A stretch of DNA of 64,000 bases from assembly GCF_014284175.1 (NCBI RefSeq), contig NZ_JACOGA010000006.1, positions 204,801 to 268,800 of the forward strand, read 5' to 3'. Position numbers and translations under genes: made by a program. Positions 9,506 to 17,155 of this stretch are shown here, piece after piece. Position 1 is the first letter of the stretch; each line of letters opens with the position of its first letter. Under the pieces are notes generated by a model that worked only from the letters and a program-made list of their open reading frames with translations, was not told the DNA's origin and made no database searches. Origin of the DNA: Affinundibacterium flavidum. GTDB taxonomy: Bacteria; Pseudomonadota; Gammaproteobacteria; Burkholderiales; Burkholderiaceae_D.

Positions 9506-9969
9506 TGTGCACCTCCGCTGAGCGTCGCGCTCACGGTTTTGATGGCGCGTCGGATACGCACATAAGTGCCGCAGCGACAGAGATTAGTCATTGCTTGATC
9601 GATCTCGCTATCGTTCGGTGTGGGATTTTTGGCGAGTAGGGCACTAGCTGCCATCAACATCCCCGATTGGCAATATCCACATTGCGGTACTTGCTCAGCG
9701 ATCCATGCCTGCTGTAGCTGACGGAGTAGATCTGAGGCGGGGTTTTCTATCGTGTGGATGTGTGCAGCGCCGACCGAAGCCGCGGGCAAAACGCAACTGC
9801 GTACAGCGAGGCCATCAACATGCACAGTGCAGGCACCGCACATTCCTATCCCACATCCAAATTTCGTCCCAGTCAAACCAAGGTTTTCACGCAGCACCCA
9901 TAACAAGGGCTTGCTGTTGTTGACTTCGATATTCTTGGTTTCATCATTCACCAACAAGCGGATGCGCAT
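9502..9969 (-). CDS. iorA: (2Fe-2S)-binding small subunit, isoquinoline 1-oxidoreductase alpha type
   Basis: A 155-residue electron-transfer subunit. The first plant-type cluster is bound by [15 protein letters not shown]...C (residues ~39-62) and the second by CGYCQSGM (about 98-105) and LCRCGTY (about 130-136), the standard four-helix domain of xanthine-dehydrogenase small subunits. It has no signal peptide of its own and is expected to be co-exported with the Tat substrate iorB. First gene of the iorA-iorB operon; the 372-bp 5' gap is shared with the divergent solute-binding gene. Confidence 0.93.
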   Translation of the reverse strand: MRIRLLVNDETKNIEVNNSKPLLWVLRENLGLTGTKFGCGIGMCGACTVHVDGLAVRSCVLPAASVGAAHIHTIENPASDLLRQLQQAWIAEQVPQCGYCQSGMLMAASALLAKNPTPNDSEIDQAMTNLCRCGTYVRIRRAIKTVSATLSGGAQ

Positions 9970-10341
9970 ATAGTCTCCCGTTCTTTTGTCTGAGCCAAAT
10001 TGTATGAGGCGTACCTGAGTACTGACAAATGAGACTTTTTGTAGTTCAAATTAGTTTTGCTTATCTGAATATTTTTTGTTGAATGTTTGTGTGGTTATGA
10101 CTATGACTATGACTATCACCGGCAGTGCTGAGTGCTGAATGGTGAAGTCATCGATCAAAAGTGTTCATATTGCCGAGTATGGATTGCAATACATTGAGAA
10201 ACTCTGTATCTAAACTTAAAATATCTTGCCACTGAGCAGCGGAGAGATTTACTTGACTATACAATGTACTATTACAACTTGTTCTTTCAAAAAGTGCGGT
10301 TTCTCTCCGCATAAACAGATTTAATCAATTCTGGAGTCCAA
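9970..10341. other. Divergent intergenic region between iorA and the solute-binding gene
   Basis: 372 bp without a gene. It holds a short tandem stretch (ATGACT repeated three times near 10097-10114) and a GTGCGG/CCGCAT pair around 10301-10314 just before the plus-strand start. Promoters for both directions should lie here, but I see no convincing consensus. Confidence 0.5.
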
Positions 10342-11100
10342 TTGTTAAAACAGGTTTTGTTCGCATGCTTTTCTTTACTGCTGATGTCTATGCAGTATGG
10401 TTTTGCTGCGTCGGAACCAGTCTTAAAAGTGGTAACAGGTGACATTAATTTTCCCTATAATTTTGTCAAAGACCAGCGCGTGCAAGGCTTGAGCGTTGAT
10501 GTGGCAGAAGAGCTTGCGGCACGTCTAGGTATGCAATTAGAGATTGAAGTGTTGCCGTGGACACGTGCTTTGCACAGTGCGCAGACCCAAGCATCGGTGA
10601 TGATCTTTACCGTGGCCAAGACACCCGCGCGTGAGAAAAATTACTACTGGATAGGCCCCATCACACATAGTGAAGAATGGCTGTACAAGTTGAAACGACG
10701 CACCGATATTAAAGTGCGCAGCTTGGAAGATGTGCGTCAGTATCTGGTCGGCGATGAAGCTAACAATGCCAGTATTCCCGTATTTGCGCGACTGGGTATC
10801 AAAGTCGATACGGCACCATCTATGCAATCCAATTGCCGGAAATTTAAAATGGGGCGGGTCGATCTCATTCCGTTTGATCCTGATGGTGTGGAAAATTTTG
10901 CCAATGGCTGCGAGCTCAGCATGGCAGAGATTGAAAAAACCGTTCAAGTCCCGCGCGATACGGCGCTTTATTTTGCGTTCGGTAAAAGTACACCGCCGGA
11001 TTTTATTCGCCGCGTTGAAGCTGCTTTTGCCAGTATGGTCAAAGACAAGTCATTGCACAGAATTAGTAAGACCTGGAAGGCCGATGCGGATAAGAAGTAG
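10342..11100 (+). CDS. Periplasmic solute-binding protein, family 3 (SBP_bac_3)
   Basis: A 252-residue amino-acid-type binding protein with a Sec signal peptide (hydrophobic 4-20, cleavage near GFA-AS). The start is TTG with a good GGAG five to six bases upstream. It shows LKVVTGDINFPYNF, LSVDVAEELAARLGMQLEIEVLPWTRAL, the typical opening of family 3 proteins that sense or bind small polar ligands. No permease or ATPase gene is adjacent, so it may be an orphan receptor-like protein, as is common in this group. Confidence 0.85.
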   Translation: MLKQVLFACFSLLLMSMQYGFAASEPVLKVVTGDINFPYNFVKDQRVQGLSVDVAEELAARLGMQLEIEVLPWTRALHSAQTQASVMIFTVAKTPAREKNYYWIGPITHSEEWLYKLKRRTDIKVRSLEDVRQYLVGDEANNASIPVFARLGIKVDTAPSMQSNCRKFKMGRVDLIPFDPDGVENFANGCELSMAEIEKTVQVPRDTALYFAFGKSTPPDFIRRVEAAFASMVKDKSLHRISKTWKADADKK

Positions 11101-11182
11101 CGACGCTGACGTGTTAGGTCGTGAGTTAGCCTTCGCCAAATAGGCCTCTAGCTAGTTTCGATAAGCTTAGCTATGACTATGT

Positions 11183-11803
11183 TTATGTGCAGGTCGCGAG
11201 ATTAATTCGCGCCTGATTTTCGAGTCGCTGATGAAAATGCGCCGTGCTGTAAATCTGCTCTCTATCCACAAAACCGCGCAACACCGCCTTGCGCTTCATG
11301 CGATAAATAAGCCCCGGAACCCAGCTATATTCTGCACCTACTTGCCTATCATATTCAGCAAAGCGTGCTGGACTTGCGCCCAATATCGCTAAATCAATGT
11401 CCACCAACAGCTGTTGATCTGCGTCTATCGGCACCGCATTATGGCAAGTCGCCATGATCAATTCTTTGACGCGTTGCTGCTGCGCTAAAGTCGCACCAGC
11501 TTGCTGCAATACGTCCTGCGCCCAAGCAGCACTGCGACTCTCGTTATCATGTGCCTTCAACGCATACACCGCATCATGAAACCACAAGGCAAGCTCGACT
11601 TCGCCGGGGTGTGCGGCAAGATGCACAACCTCAGAAAAATGCATCAAACATTCATGCAAATGCTGCGCCGTATGATAGTGCCGATGTGCTTCATCATAGG
11701 CCGCGACAAGCTGTGCAAAAACAGCATCGGGCGCGGATAAACGAAGATGTGTCCAGGCGCGTTGCCAGGATAGTGTAAAGAGATCTGTGCGGTCGTGAGG
11801 CAT
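11183..11803 (-). CDS. HD-domain phosphohydrolase-like protein
   Basis: A 206-residue protein of a family annotated as predicted metal-dependent HD phosphohydrolase. The motif YHTAQHLHECL (about residues 38-48) and LWFHDAVYA (HD pair, about 68-76) with a later DIDLAILG supply the metal ligands. Substrate unknown. It stands alone; the 5' side faces a 97-bp gap before the MAPEG gene on the same strand. Confidence 0.85.
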   Translation of the reverse strand: MPHDRTDLFTLSWQRAWTHLRLSAPDAVFAQLVAAYDEAHRHYHTAQHLHECLMHFSEVVHLAAHPGEVELALWFHDAVYALKAHDNESRSAAWAQDVLQQAGATLAQQQRVKELIMATCHNAVPIDADQQLLVDIDLAILGASPARFAEYDRQVGAEYSWVPGLIYRMKRKAVLRGFVDREQIYSTAHFHQRLENQARINLATCT

Positions 11804-11900
11804 GAGCAGATGATTCCTTTGGTGTGGCTTTTACTGTAGTTATTTTTCATCGCGTGCCCTTGCTGATACTGCGTAGTCTAAGGTTCACAGCCTGATAGCC

Positions 11901-12287
11901 TCAAAGCATCATAGCCCAAAGTGCTATCACAGCCAGAAAATTGATGGTGAACACCAGCCCGCGCACACGGACGTTGTTGCTGAGGATCTGCACCAGACTA
12001 TGCACTACGCGTCCGAGAATAAACACCCACGATAGGGTGACTACTTTGGGATCGCCAGACCCGCTTACGATGAACAACAAACAAGCAATATGAAAGAACA
12101 GCGGCCATTCAAACTGATTCGACAAATTCGCACTGATGCGCGGCTCAAACGCCGCCCACGGATTAGAACCATCCGCGCGCTTTCCTATCCCCCAAATCTT
12201 AGGCGCCCGCGCGACGGTCAGCAATACGTAGAGGAATGCTGAGAGTAGGACGTGGGTTGCCATTGGTAAGATAAGTGGATGGTGCAT
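11901..12287 (-). CDS. MAPEG family membrane protein
   Basis: A 128-residue integral membrane protein with four hydrophobic segments and the MAPEG core (ISANLSNQFEWPLFFHIACLL, then GRVVHSLVQIL..NNVRVRG). Family members are glutathione-dependent or eicosanoid-related enzymes in eukaryotes; bacterial roles are mostly unknown. No strong ribosome site is visible; an internal ATG at 12263 is an alternative start. A second MAPEG protein is encoded at 43689. Confidence 0.88.
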   Translation of the reverse strand: MHHPLILPMATHVLLSAFLYVLLTVARAPKIWGIGKRADGSNPWAAFEPRISANLSNQFEWPLFFHIACLLFIVSGSGDPKVVTLSWVFILGRVVHSLVQILSNNVRVRGLVFTINFLAVIALWAMML

Positions 12288-12359
12288 GGTTTTTTTGATT
12301 GGGGTGAAGGGTAATTATGATTTAGTTTTGTCGTACAGCCTAGTCTACGTGGGCAGCGA

Positions 12360-12531
12360 TTAGTCAATTTCCACTGCACCATATTCCCGAAGAATATCTG
12401 CAATCACAAATAACTCAAAATCATTTTCTGCATGCCAAAGCGGTGTTGTTGATGGATCATCTTGTTGTGCAAGATTTGGGTAAACTGTGTCAGCTTGAAA
12501 AGCCCGACCGACGTGCAAAGGACAGCGCCGA
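12360..12531 (-). pseudogene. Possible 3' fragment of a cassette gene
   Basis: The frame encodes a protein-like tail (QADTVYPNLAQQDDPS, then DFELFVIADILREYGAVEID) without an upstream start of its own; it runs into the small membrane gene in another frame. It may be the end of a frameshifted or truncated gene at the left end of the 12.4-17.3 kb cassette block. Weak call. Confidence 0.25.
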
Positions 12532-12732
12532 TCACATCTCTGATGACCGCGAACGTGCCCAAGCAAGTGCCACGATGGCGCCGCCAAGACACATGCCTGT
12601 GCCGATCAGATGGATGAAATCCACCACTCGAATGGTGGCGAGGGTCGGGCGGGTGAGCATGCTGCAAAGGCCTAGCAGACCAAAGGTGGCTAGGACAAAG
12701 ACAACTCGAAGAGATTCGCGGCGTGAACTCAT
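12532..12732 (-). CDS. Small membrane protein, 66 residues
   Basis: Two hydrophobic helices (VVFVLATFGLLGLCSML and FIHLIGTGMCLGGAIVALAW) separated by a short loop, ending in a basic tail. The start ATG has AGGTGA six bases upstream, which supports translation. It follows an attC-like palindrome on its 5' side and is the distal member of the run headed by module A. No family recognised. Confidence 0.5.
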   Translation of the reverse strand: MSSRRESLRVVFVLATFGLLGLCSMLTRPTLATIRVVDFIHLIGTGMCLGGAIVALAWARSRSSEM

Positions 12733-12780
12733 GGATTATCACCTGTTAAGCATTGTGGTTGAGGAGTGGGCTTTACGTAG

Positions 12781-12830
12781 CATCGACCCTGAATTGAAAT
12801 GCGCGCGCCATTTTCAAATAAGCTGTCATG
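12781..12830 (-). other. attC-like site, degenerate
   Basis: The arms CTGAATTGAAATGCGCG and CGCCATTTTCAAATAAG are nearly identical to the arms of the site at 25087 (TTGAATTGAAATGCGCG and CGTCATTTTCGAATG). The outer cores are mutated. The stop of the next gene is 3 bp away. Confidence 0.5.
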
Positions 12831-12832
12831 CA

Positions 12833-13090
12833 TTACTTTTGCGATGCCTTGTTCTTTAATTTCATATCAAAACCTAATAATGCAGCTGTAAAAAAAATTA
12901 TCGGAAAACAAACTGCGATAATGATATATGGACCAAACCAATAGGACATTATTTGATGTAGAACACCATCAGGATTCATAGTTCCGATAGTGAAAAGAGT
13001 AATGCACAATAAGCACGCCAATAGACTAACTATCACTAAGCTAGTAGTTATTGATTTTGATGTATTTTGAGTTTTCTCTTGAATGTCCAA
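12833..13090 (-). CDS. Small two-helix membrane protein (cassette gene)
   Basis: 85 residues if TTG at 13090 is the start, with no clear ribosome site. Two long hydrophobic helices (SLVIVSLLACLLCITLF and YIIIAVCFPIIFFTAALLG) and charged ends. No family recognised. It is flanked by attC-type sites on both sides, which is the strongest reason to call it a cassette gene. Confidence 0.6.
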   Translation of the reverse strand: MDIQEKTQNTSKSITTSLVIVSLLACLLCITLFTIGTMNPDGVLHQIMSYWFGPYIIIAVCFPIIFFTAALLGFDMKLKNKASQK

Positions 13091-13128
13091 TTTGGAACTC
13101 TGTTCGATGTGAACTTGATGTTATTGAT

Positions 13129-13185
13129 GCGTAACGCTGAAATGAAAGGCGCAAATTTACGTCCTTGTCGATTGTTGAGTTAATC
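13129..13185 (-). other. attC site
   Basis: Core GCGTAAC, arm GCTGAAATGAAAGGCGC, short loop, far arm TCGATTGTTGA and terminal core GTTAATC. 57 bp. It separates two minus-strand genes, with the upstream gene's TAG 14 bp beyond. Confidence 0.65.
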
Positions 13186-13198
13186 ATTTCGTTTCTTG

Positions 13199-13654
13199 CT
13201 ACTCCGTTAATACATGAATATAGAGGTGACAAGGATCGACCGAGCTTACAACTACATAAATGTTATCGATTGTCGGTTGTTTCGTCACAAAGTGCGAACC
13301 GCGATTCGTAATCAAATATACAGATCGATCGTGATTTTGCGCGATATGTGTAACCACACCACGAAGAATTAATTTTTTCGCCTCTTCCCAAGTTACCTCA
13401 TACGGTTTTTTGTTTAAAGGGACAGGCCAATCATTCGCTTTTAGTTCCTTTTGCCGCTCTTGCCAGAGAAATTCATCGACAAATAAGTTTGGCGAACGCT
13501 TTAAATTGCCTCGCTTTGCTTTCTGCTCTGCGTTTGTTGGCTGAGTCAAATTCAATCTATCACTTTGGCATTCAAGATACTCGAGCTTTGATTGTGCAAA
13601 TACATCTGCTGAATATAGCAGCGCCATACCGACTAAGAAAACTGTAATTTTCAT
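13199..13654 (-). CDS. Secreted protein of unknown function (cassette gene)
   Basis: 151 residues with a Sec signal peptide (ITVFLVGMALLYSADVFA-QS). The ATG lies 4 bp from the attC terminal core, the classic cassette layout. The mature part has two cysteines (CQSD and DPCHLY) and a well-formed C-terminal segment (SVYLITNRGSHFV). No family recognised. First gene behind module A; probably transcribed from promoter A. Confidence 0.7.
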   Translation of the reverse strand: MKITVFLVGMALLYSADVFAQSKLEYLECQSDRLNLTQPTNAEQKAKRGNLKRSPNLFVDEFLWQERQKELKANDWPVPLNKKPYEVTWEEAKKLILRGVVTHIAQNHDRSVYLITNRGSHFVTKQPTIDNIYVVVSSVDPCHLYIHVLTE

Positions 13655-13657
13655 GAT

Positions 13658-13735
13658 GATTAACGCAACGGTGAGCGGCACGCGCTTGCGCGTCCGGTGG
13701 AACGAAGTGGAGCGAACTCGAATGTCATGTTAGGT
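13658..13735 (-). other. attC site
   Basis: Terminal cores GATTAAC and GTTAGGT, arms ACGCAACGGTGAGCGG and AGCGAACTCGAATGTC, with a central hairpin CACGCGCTTGCGCGTC. 78 bp. It joins the module A leader to the first cassette gene; the leader's TAA is inside the GTTAGGT core. Confidence 0.8.
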
Positions 13736-13777
13736 AATTGCATAATCATTAGGAACGTGACGCATAACGCTTTTCAT
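13730..13777 (-). CDS. Leader ORF of module A (15 codons)
   Basis: ATG with AAGGGA five bases upstream opens MKSVMRHV, shared in type with modules B, C and D, then diverges at the GTT codon and ends in the adjacent attC. It resembles the attI-spanning ORF-11 of class 1 integrons, which helps translate cassettes. Translation is not proven. Confidence 0.45.
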   Translation of the reverse strand: MKSVMRHVPNDYAIT

Positions 13778-13921
13778 ACAATTCCCTTCAAGCCCCCATG
13801 AATACTAGCGCTTCGTTAATCCCTGTAATTTTCGGCGGCAATAAAATAACTATGAAAAGCGTCGCCAATAAAGATAGCCATTCTATCAAGCGCGATCATT
13901 GAGTCAAGAAAACAATATTGA
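13754..13921 (-). repeat. Cassette-head module A (promoter, leader, GTT site)
   Basis: A 168-bp unit nearly identical to module B (17132-17298). On the minus strand it holds AATATTGTTTTC, promoter A, a leader with GATTAACGAAGCGC, a Shine-Dalgarno and ATG, and ends at CGTCACGTT. Sequence identity with B stops exactly at that GTT. The remaining gap up to 13976 has no gene. Confidence 0.85.
13880..13907 (-). promoter_or_regulatory. Promoter A
   Basis: Minus strand TTGACT, 16 nt, TAGAAT. Only one mismatch to the sigma70 consensus in each hexamer. It drives the run from 13654 downwards. Confidence 0.8.
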
Positions 13922-13976
13922 CGGTCATGCTATGTCACATCAGAGAAGGTTTGTTGCGTTGGAGGAGGAAGGTAAA

Positions 13977-14156
13977 TTAGAGTTTTTTAGGCCGAACTTG
14001 CCAGCGACTAGTCACTGAATCATAGGAAAATCTTCCACTTCGCCGCAGTGCTTGATTACGCACAGCAGCGACTTCCCTGATTTCCTCCAACCTTGACGGG
14101 CGTTTGGCGAGGGCGTCAATAATTGAAGAGCCTAGGGAGGAAGAATTGGTTTTCAT
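13977..14156 (-). CDS. Small basic protein, 59 residues (cassette gene)
   Basis: Starts MKTNSSSLGSSIIDALAKRP; an amphipathic helix (SRLEEIREVAAVRNQALRR) is followed by a basic tail ending RPKKL. A longer start at 14192 is possible. No family recognised. It is the last gene of the run headed by module B, and module A begins just past its 3' end. Confidence 0.45.
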   Translation of the reverse strand: MKTNSSSLGSSIIDALAKRPSRLEEIREVAAVRNQALRRSGRFSYDSVTSRWQVRPKKL

Positions 14157-14254
14157 AGAGAGATGTCCGCTATCACTCGTGGCAAAATGCAATGCGTCGA
14201 GCTGATCGAATCACGGCCATAAAAAATATCTAGACGGAAAACCTCAATCACCAT

Positions 14255-14644
14255 TTATTTTTTCGGCCAAAACACTTCATTTCCAACCGTGCCATGAACT
14301 TGTGATTCAGACTGCGCTACAGCCAGCGGATCCGCGGCGACCCCTGATACTCTTCCCTCTGGCGTTAGGGGAAAGGTGAGCCACCTTGTATGAAGCGCGC
14401 CTTCCTTTTCAAATGCCATTTCATCAGGGAAGAGTCGCTTCAGTAGTGTCAGCGCTTCTTCTTTTGTCTTGCCTCTAATTGCGTCAGATGCGATTACAGT
14501 AGCGGCAACCTGACGGTTCGCGCTTTCGTAACCTTGCTGACTCTGAAAAGCATCAGTGGCATGATCGTTGAACTGGCGATACAACCAAAATGTGTTCGTT
14601 GCCACTAGTAGAACCACAAGAATTGCAATGATGATTTTCGTCAT
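14255..14644 (-). CDS. Membrane-anchored protein of unknown function (cassette gene)
   Basis: 129 residues with one N-terminal membrane helix (IIIAILVVLLVATNTFWLY) and a soluble outer part (ATVIASDAIRGKTKEEAL, then VSGVAADPLAV). The ATG overlaps the stop of the DUF4265 gene (ATGA), so both are translationally coupled and form a two-gene cassette. No attC is evident at its 3' side. No family recognised. Confidence 0.65.
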   Translation of the reverse strand: MTKIIIAILVVLLVATNTFWLYRQFNDHATDAFQSQQGYESANRQVAATVIASDAIRGKTKEEALTLLKRLFPDEMAFEKEGALHTRWLTFPLTPEGRVSGVAADPLAVAQSESQVHGTVGNEVFWPKK

Positions 14645-15072
14645 TCCTCTATTCTCCAAGTTGGGTAAGCGAAATGTAGTCCCTGTGCTTCCCAATGACT
14701 GATGATCATATCAAACGCTTCCAAATTAATTGTTGGAGGAACATCGATGGAATAATGTGAAAAATTTGGTAGTCCTTCAATTCTGCAATTGAGAGATTCA
14801 ATTTCTTCACTGAATTTGGTGATATCCAAACGATCATTGTTCAGCATCCAGACTACAGAATGTCCTGATTCTTCGATTACATCAAATTCGAAAATCTGGC
14901 CATTAACAACATCCGGTACAGCAGAAAATATATCGCCGAAAGCAAGTCCCTCAATAAAAAAAGGAGTATTTTCCAGTCGATAGTTTCCATCTAGGCGTTC
15001 ACACCAAACGCCCTCCGTTTCTACCGGTGGCCAATCGTTCTCGATATCAAGACCAAATAGTATTTTTTCCAT
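14641..15072 (-). CDS. DUF4265 domain protein (cassette gene)
   Basis: 143 residues; VWCERLDGNYRLENTPFF and the following GLAFGDIFSAVPD match the DUF4265 pattern of small soluble proteins with no known role. The rest has ESGHSVVWML and a C-terminal SHWEAQGLHFAYPTW. Its ATG is about 17 bp from the attC core at 15089 and its stop overlaps the next gene's start. Confidence 0.7.
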   Translation of the reverse strand: MEKILFGLDIENDWPPVETEGVWCERLDGNYRLENTPFFIEGLAFGDIFSAVPDVVNGQIFEFDVIEESGHSVVWMLNNDRLDITKFSEEIESLNCRIEGLPNFSHYSIDVPPTINLEAFDMIISHWEAQGLHFAYPTWRIEE

Positions 15073-15088
15073 GTCGCGATTTATTGAA

Positions 15089-15150
15089 ATTTAATGCTGA
15101 ATTGGCAGGCGCGTAGCATCCGGGTCGCTTACAAAGTTAAGGAGTTAGTT
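15089..15150 (-). other. attC site
   Basis: Low core ATTTAATG (one change from AAC), arm CTGAATTGGCAGGCGCG, far arm with GGTCGCTTAC and terminal GTTAGTT. Lies between the stop of one gene (15165) and the start of the next (15072). Confidence 0.6.
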
Positions 15151-15164
15151 CATATCGGTCTGTA

Positions 15165-15536
15165 TTAGTCCCATATTTTCCACCAAGGCTTCTTCTTCCA
15201 TTTAGCCCGTTCTCTCGCATTGGGAATTGGTGGAGAACCAAAAAGCAATTGGATCGAGTCTTTTGTTGAAAGTTGCGACAGCTTCTCAGGCACTGCCTGG
15301 TCGAACCTAGCTACCTCTTCACCATTCACGATAAGCTTTAACGTACTTCCAGCCCAACCATATACGGCAGTGCGCTCAGACGTTTCGTCAATTTCAAGCC
15401 TGCCTTCAATTTCCGATTGTGCGTGCAATTCAATCGTCATACCAGCAGGAAAAGCTAATCCCTCTGCCCAAGGCTCGAACCACAAGTAAAGTGGCGCGTC
15501 TTTGGGCGAGGCTAGTCGGTCAATAGTTTGATACAT
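15165..15536 (-). CDS. Soluble protein of unknown function (cassette gene)
   Basis: 123 residues, no signal peptide. Shows LYLWFEPWAEGLAFPAGM near the N terminus, a beta-rich middle (GWAGSTLKLIVNGEEVARFD) and a tryptophan-rich basic end (KWKKKPWWKIWD). I do not recognise the family. It lies between an attC site and the broken gene at 15634. Confidence 0.65.
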   Translation of the reverse strand: MYQTIDRLASPKDAPLYLWFEPWAEGLAFPAGMTIELHAQSEIEGRLEIDETSERTAVYGWAGSTLKLIVNGEEVARFDQAVPEKLSQLSTKDSIQLLFGSPPIPNARERAKWKKKPWWKIWD

Positions 15537-15633
15537 GGATTGTACTAGGATCTAAGATTAGAGGAGGTACCACACTTGCCGGGTGATATTCTCTCGATGG
15601 AATGGTGGGATGTCATGGTTTTGTTTCCGCAGC

Positions 15634-16079
15634 TTACTCGTCGTCGAACAGCCACGGGAACTGGTGTGCATTCGCCCGTGATCGCCATATTTTCAGATGA
15701 ATCTCTGTTTGCCAGTCTTCGTAGCCAAGGAGACTGCCTTGCAGACGTTCGAGTTTGAGATTCCAACCCGCTTGAGCCAGTCGCAGTTGCATATCGATGT
15801 AGGTGTCAATACGCCATGTTTCTGAAGGCAGTGCATAAAGGACGTTCCTAATACCTTTGACATGCTCGTAGCCCGCATGCGGTGGCTTAGTCAGCAACTG
15901 CACATACTCTAGTTTTTCAATGACTCCACTAGTAACGAACGGTGCGAACGCTTGCTCAAGAATGATCTCTTCACACGGTTCAGCAGGATATTCATCGTAA
16001 GTGACGTGGTTCCACGCAGCATCAGTTCCAGCTCGCGACCTGTGTGGAGTTCATAGGGAAGTTCTGCAGCGTTAGTCAT
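15634..16079 (-). pseudogene. Frameshifted cassette gene of unknown family
   Basis: A start ATG 11 bp from the attC at 16090 opens MTNAAELPYELHTGRELELM, which then runs into a stop. A second frame picks up without overlap of sense as HVTYDEYPAEPCEEI, followed by RNVLYALPSETWRID and LERLQGSLLGYEDWQ to the stop at 15634. The two halves read as one ~148-residue protein if one base is gained or two lost near 16005-16016. The 3' half is protein-like, so the break looks recent. It could also be a sequencing error. Confidence 0.65.
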
Positions 16080-16089
16080 AGGATGAAAT

Positions 16090-16156
16090 TTCTAACGTTA
16101 AAAGTGCTCGGTGCGAAATGTCGGAGTCGATGTCGCGCTAAATGGAATGGTTAGCA
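16090..16156 (-). other. attC site overlapping the end of the 16138 gene
   Basis: Cores TTCTAAC and GTTAGCA, arms GTTAAAAGTGCTCGG and GTCGATGTCGCGC. The last codons of the upstream gene (NANHSI) are read from the terminal core, as is usual for cassette genes. Confidence 0.6.
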
Positions 16157-16482
16157 TTCGGCATACAACTCTCAAAAGCATTCAAACAAACATCTTGAAG
16201 CTCTTTGGATTTTCCTTCTGCACTAAGCCAAGATGCTAACGCCTCAGGCGGAAAAGATTGTTCACTGCCCAATGTGAGGCTCCTGATCTGAGAATATATA
16301 CGATGGTGAATTTCGTTTAAATCTCGAAGCAAACGCGGATTCGTGACACCAGAGCCTTGAAACTCATACGCCTCTCTCGCGACAACGGTCAGAAAATGTC
16401 CCAGCTGAGCAAGAAAAACCGACTGCTCTGATGCAGGCATGTTCGCAAGCATCTTTTCGCAATCTTTTTTAGTCAGTGCCAT
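16138..16482 (-). CDS. Small helical protein of unknown function (cassette gene)
   Basis: 114 residues, all-helical by eye: a first helix with KKDCEKMLANMPASEQSVFL, then a conserved-looking GHFLTVVAREAYEFQGSG and NEIHHRIYSQIRSLTLGSE. No signal or membrane segment. The ATG is 4 bp after the attC core (minus strand GTTAAAT). No function can be named. Flanked by attC on both sides. Confidence 0.7.
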   Translation of the reverse strand: MALTKKDCEKMLANMPASEQSVFLAQLGHFLTVVAREAYEFQGSGVTNPRLLRDLNEIHHRIYSQIRSLTLGSEQSFPPEALASWLSAEGKSKELQDVCLNAFESCMPNANHSI

Positions 16483-16486
16483 AGAT

Positions 16487-16540
16487 ATTTAACGCCGAAT
16501 TGACTGGCGCAAAGCGTCGGTGTCGAATGTCAACTTAAAC
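16487..16540 (-). other. attC site, compact
   Basis: Core ATTTAAC, arm GCCGAATTGACTGGCGC, loop, far arm GTGTCGAATGTCAACTTAAAC. 54 bp. A 45-codon frame overlaps it but is only the reading of the palindrome. Confidence 0.65.
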
Positions 16541-16622
16541 GCCATACTCAAGATGACTTTCGAAATACAATTTCGCTGTAAAAACCGAATTAAGCTTCGC
16601 TTTGTTGCAAATACCTGAACAA

Positions 16623-17060
16623 TCATATCGATTTCACTTCTTTTCTCTTTATAACAAATATCAAGACTCCGCACGAAATTAAGAACGCGATAAATGGAAA
16701 TGTAATTTCGGACGAATATCCTTCGAATTGCTCTGTGTTGTAATCATTTGGAATATACAAAACGAATACTTGTTCACCATTTCTAAATTTATTCAGAACA
16801 TCGCCTGTTATTTCTCTTTTAAACGTAACTTTTTTGATGCCGTCATTGTAAGTCATAGTAGCCCATTGACTTTTTGAAACGATTTTAGAAAAAAATTTAG
16901 TCGAAGTTCTTGTTTCTTCAACGAAATCTTTAATTGGATCAACAGCAGCTCTTTTCCCAAATTTTTTAAGGTCGTTCTCGCTGATATATACAACTAAAGT
17001 AATTGCGAAGAATGTCACTGTAAAAAGAGTGAGGCATAGGATCTTTAACCATTTGGACAT
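16623..17060 (-). CDS. DUF3592-like two-helix membrane protein (cassette gene)
   Basis: 145 residues: a membrane helix (ILCLTLFTVTFFAITLVVYI), an outer domain of about 80 residues with SKSQWATMTYNDGIKKVTFK and EQVFVLYIPNDYN, and a second helix (FPFIAFLISCGVLIFVI) with a basic tail. This TM-domain-TM layout resembles DUF3592 proteins; identity is tentative. AT-rich. First gene behind module B and so probably driven by promoter B. Confidence 0.65.
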   Translation of the reverse strand: MSKWLKILCLTLFTVTFFAITLVVYISENDLKKFGKRAAVDPIKDFVEETRTSTKFFSKIVSKSQWATMTYNDGIKKVTFKREITGDVLNKFRNGEQVFVLYIPNDYNTEQFEGYSSEITFPFIAFLISCGVLIFVIKRKEVKSI

Positions 17061-17098
17061 AAGTTACCCATATTGTTTGAAGTGAAAGGTTTAAGGTT

Positions 17099-17155
17099 TT
17101 AGTCGTGCGACACAATGTCGCCTAATAATTCAACGTGACGCATAACATCTTTCAT
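17099..17155 (-). CDS. Leader ORF of module B (18 codons)
   Basis: ATG with AAGGGA six bases upstream opens MKDVMRHVELLGDIVSHD. The first eight residues match module A in type; the rest (VxLLGxIVS) matches module C. The V codon is the GTT of the putative recombination point. Ends 38 bp before the first cassette gene. Confidence 0.45.
   Translation of the reverse strand: MKDVMRHVELLGDIVSHD

Noticed and set aside
9970..10341. CRISPR or riboswitch in larger gaps
   Set aside because: No regular repeat-spacer pattern and no recognisable riboswitch core were found here or in the other large gaps.
16489..16626. 45-codon frame overlapping the DUF3592-like gene by ATGA
   Set aside because: It reads through the attC at 16487-16540 and its C-terminal half is just the translation of the palindrome; no independent support.
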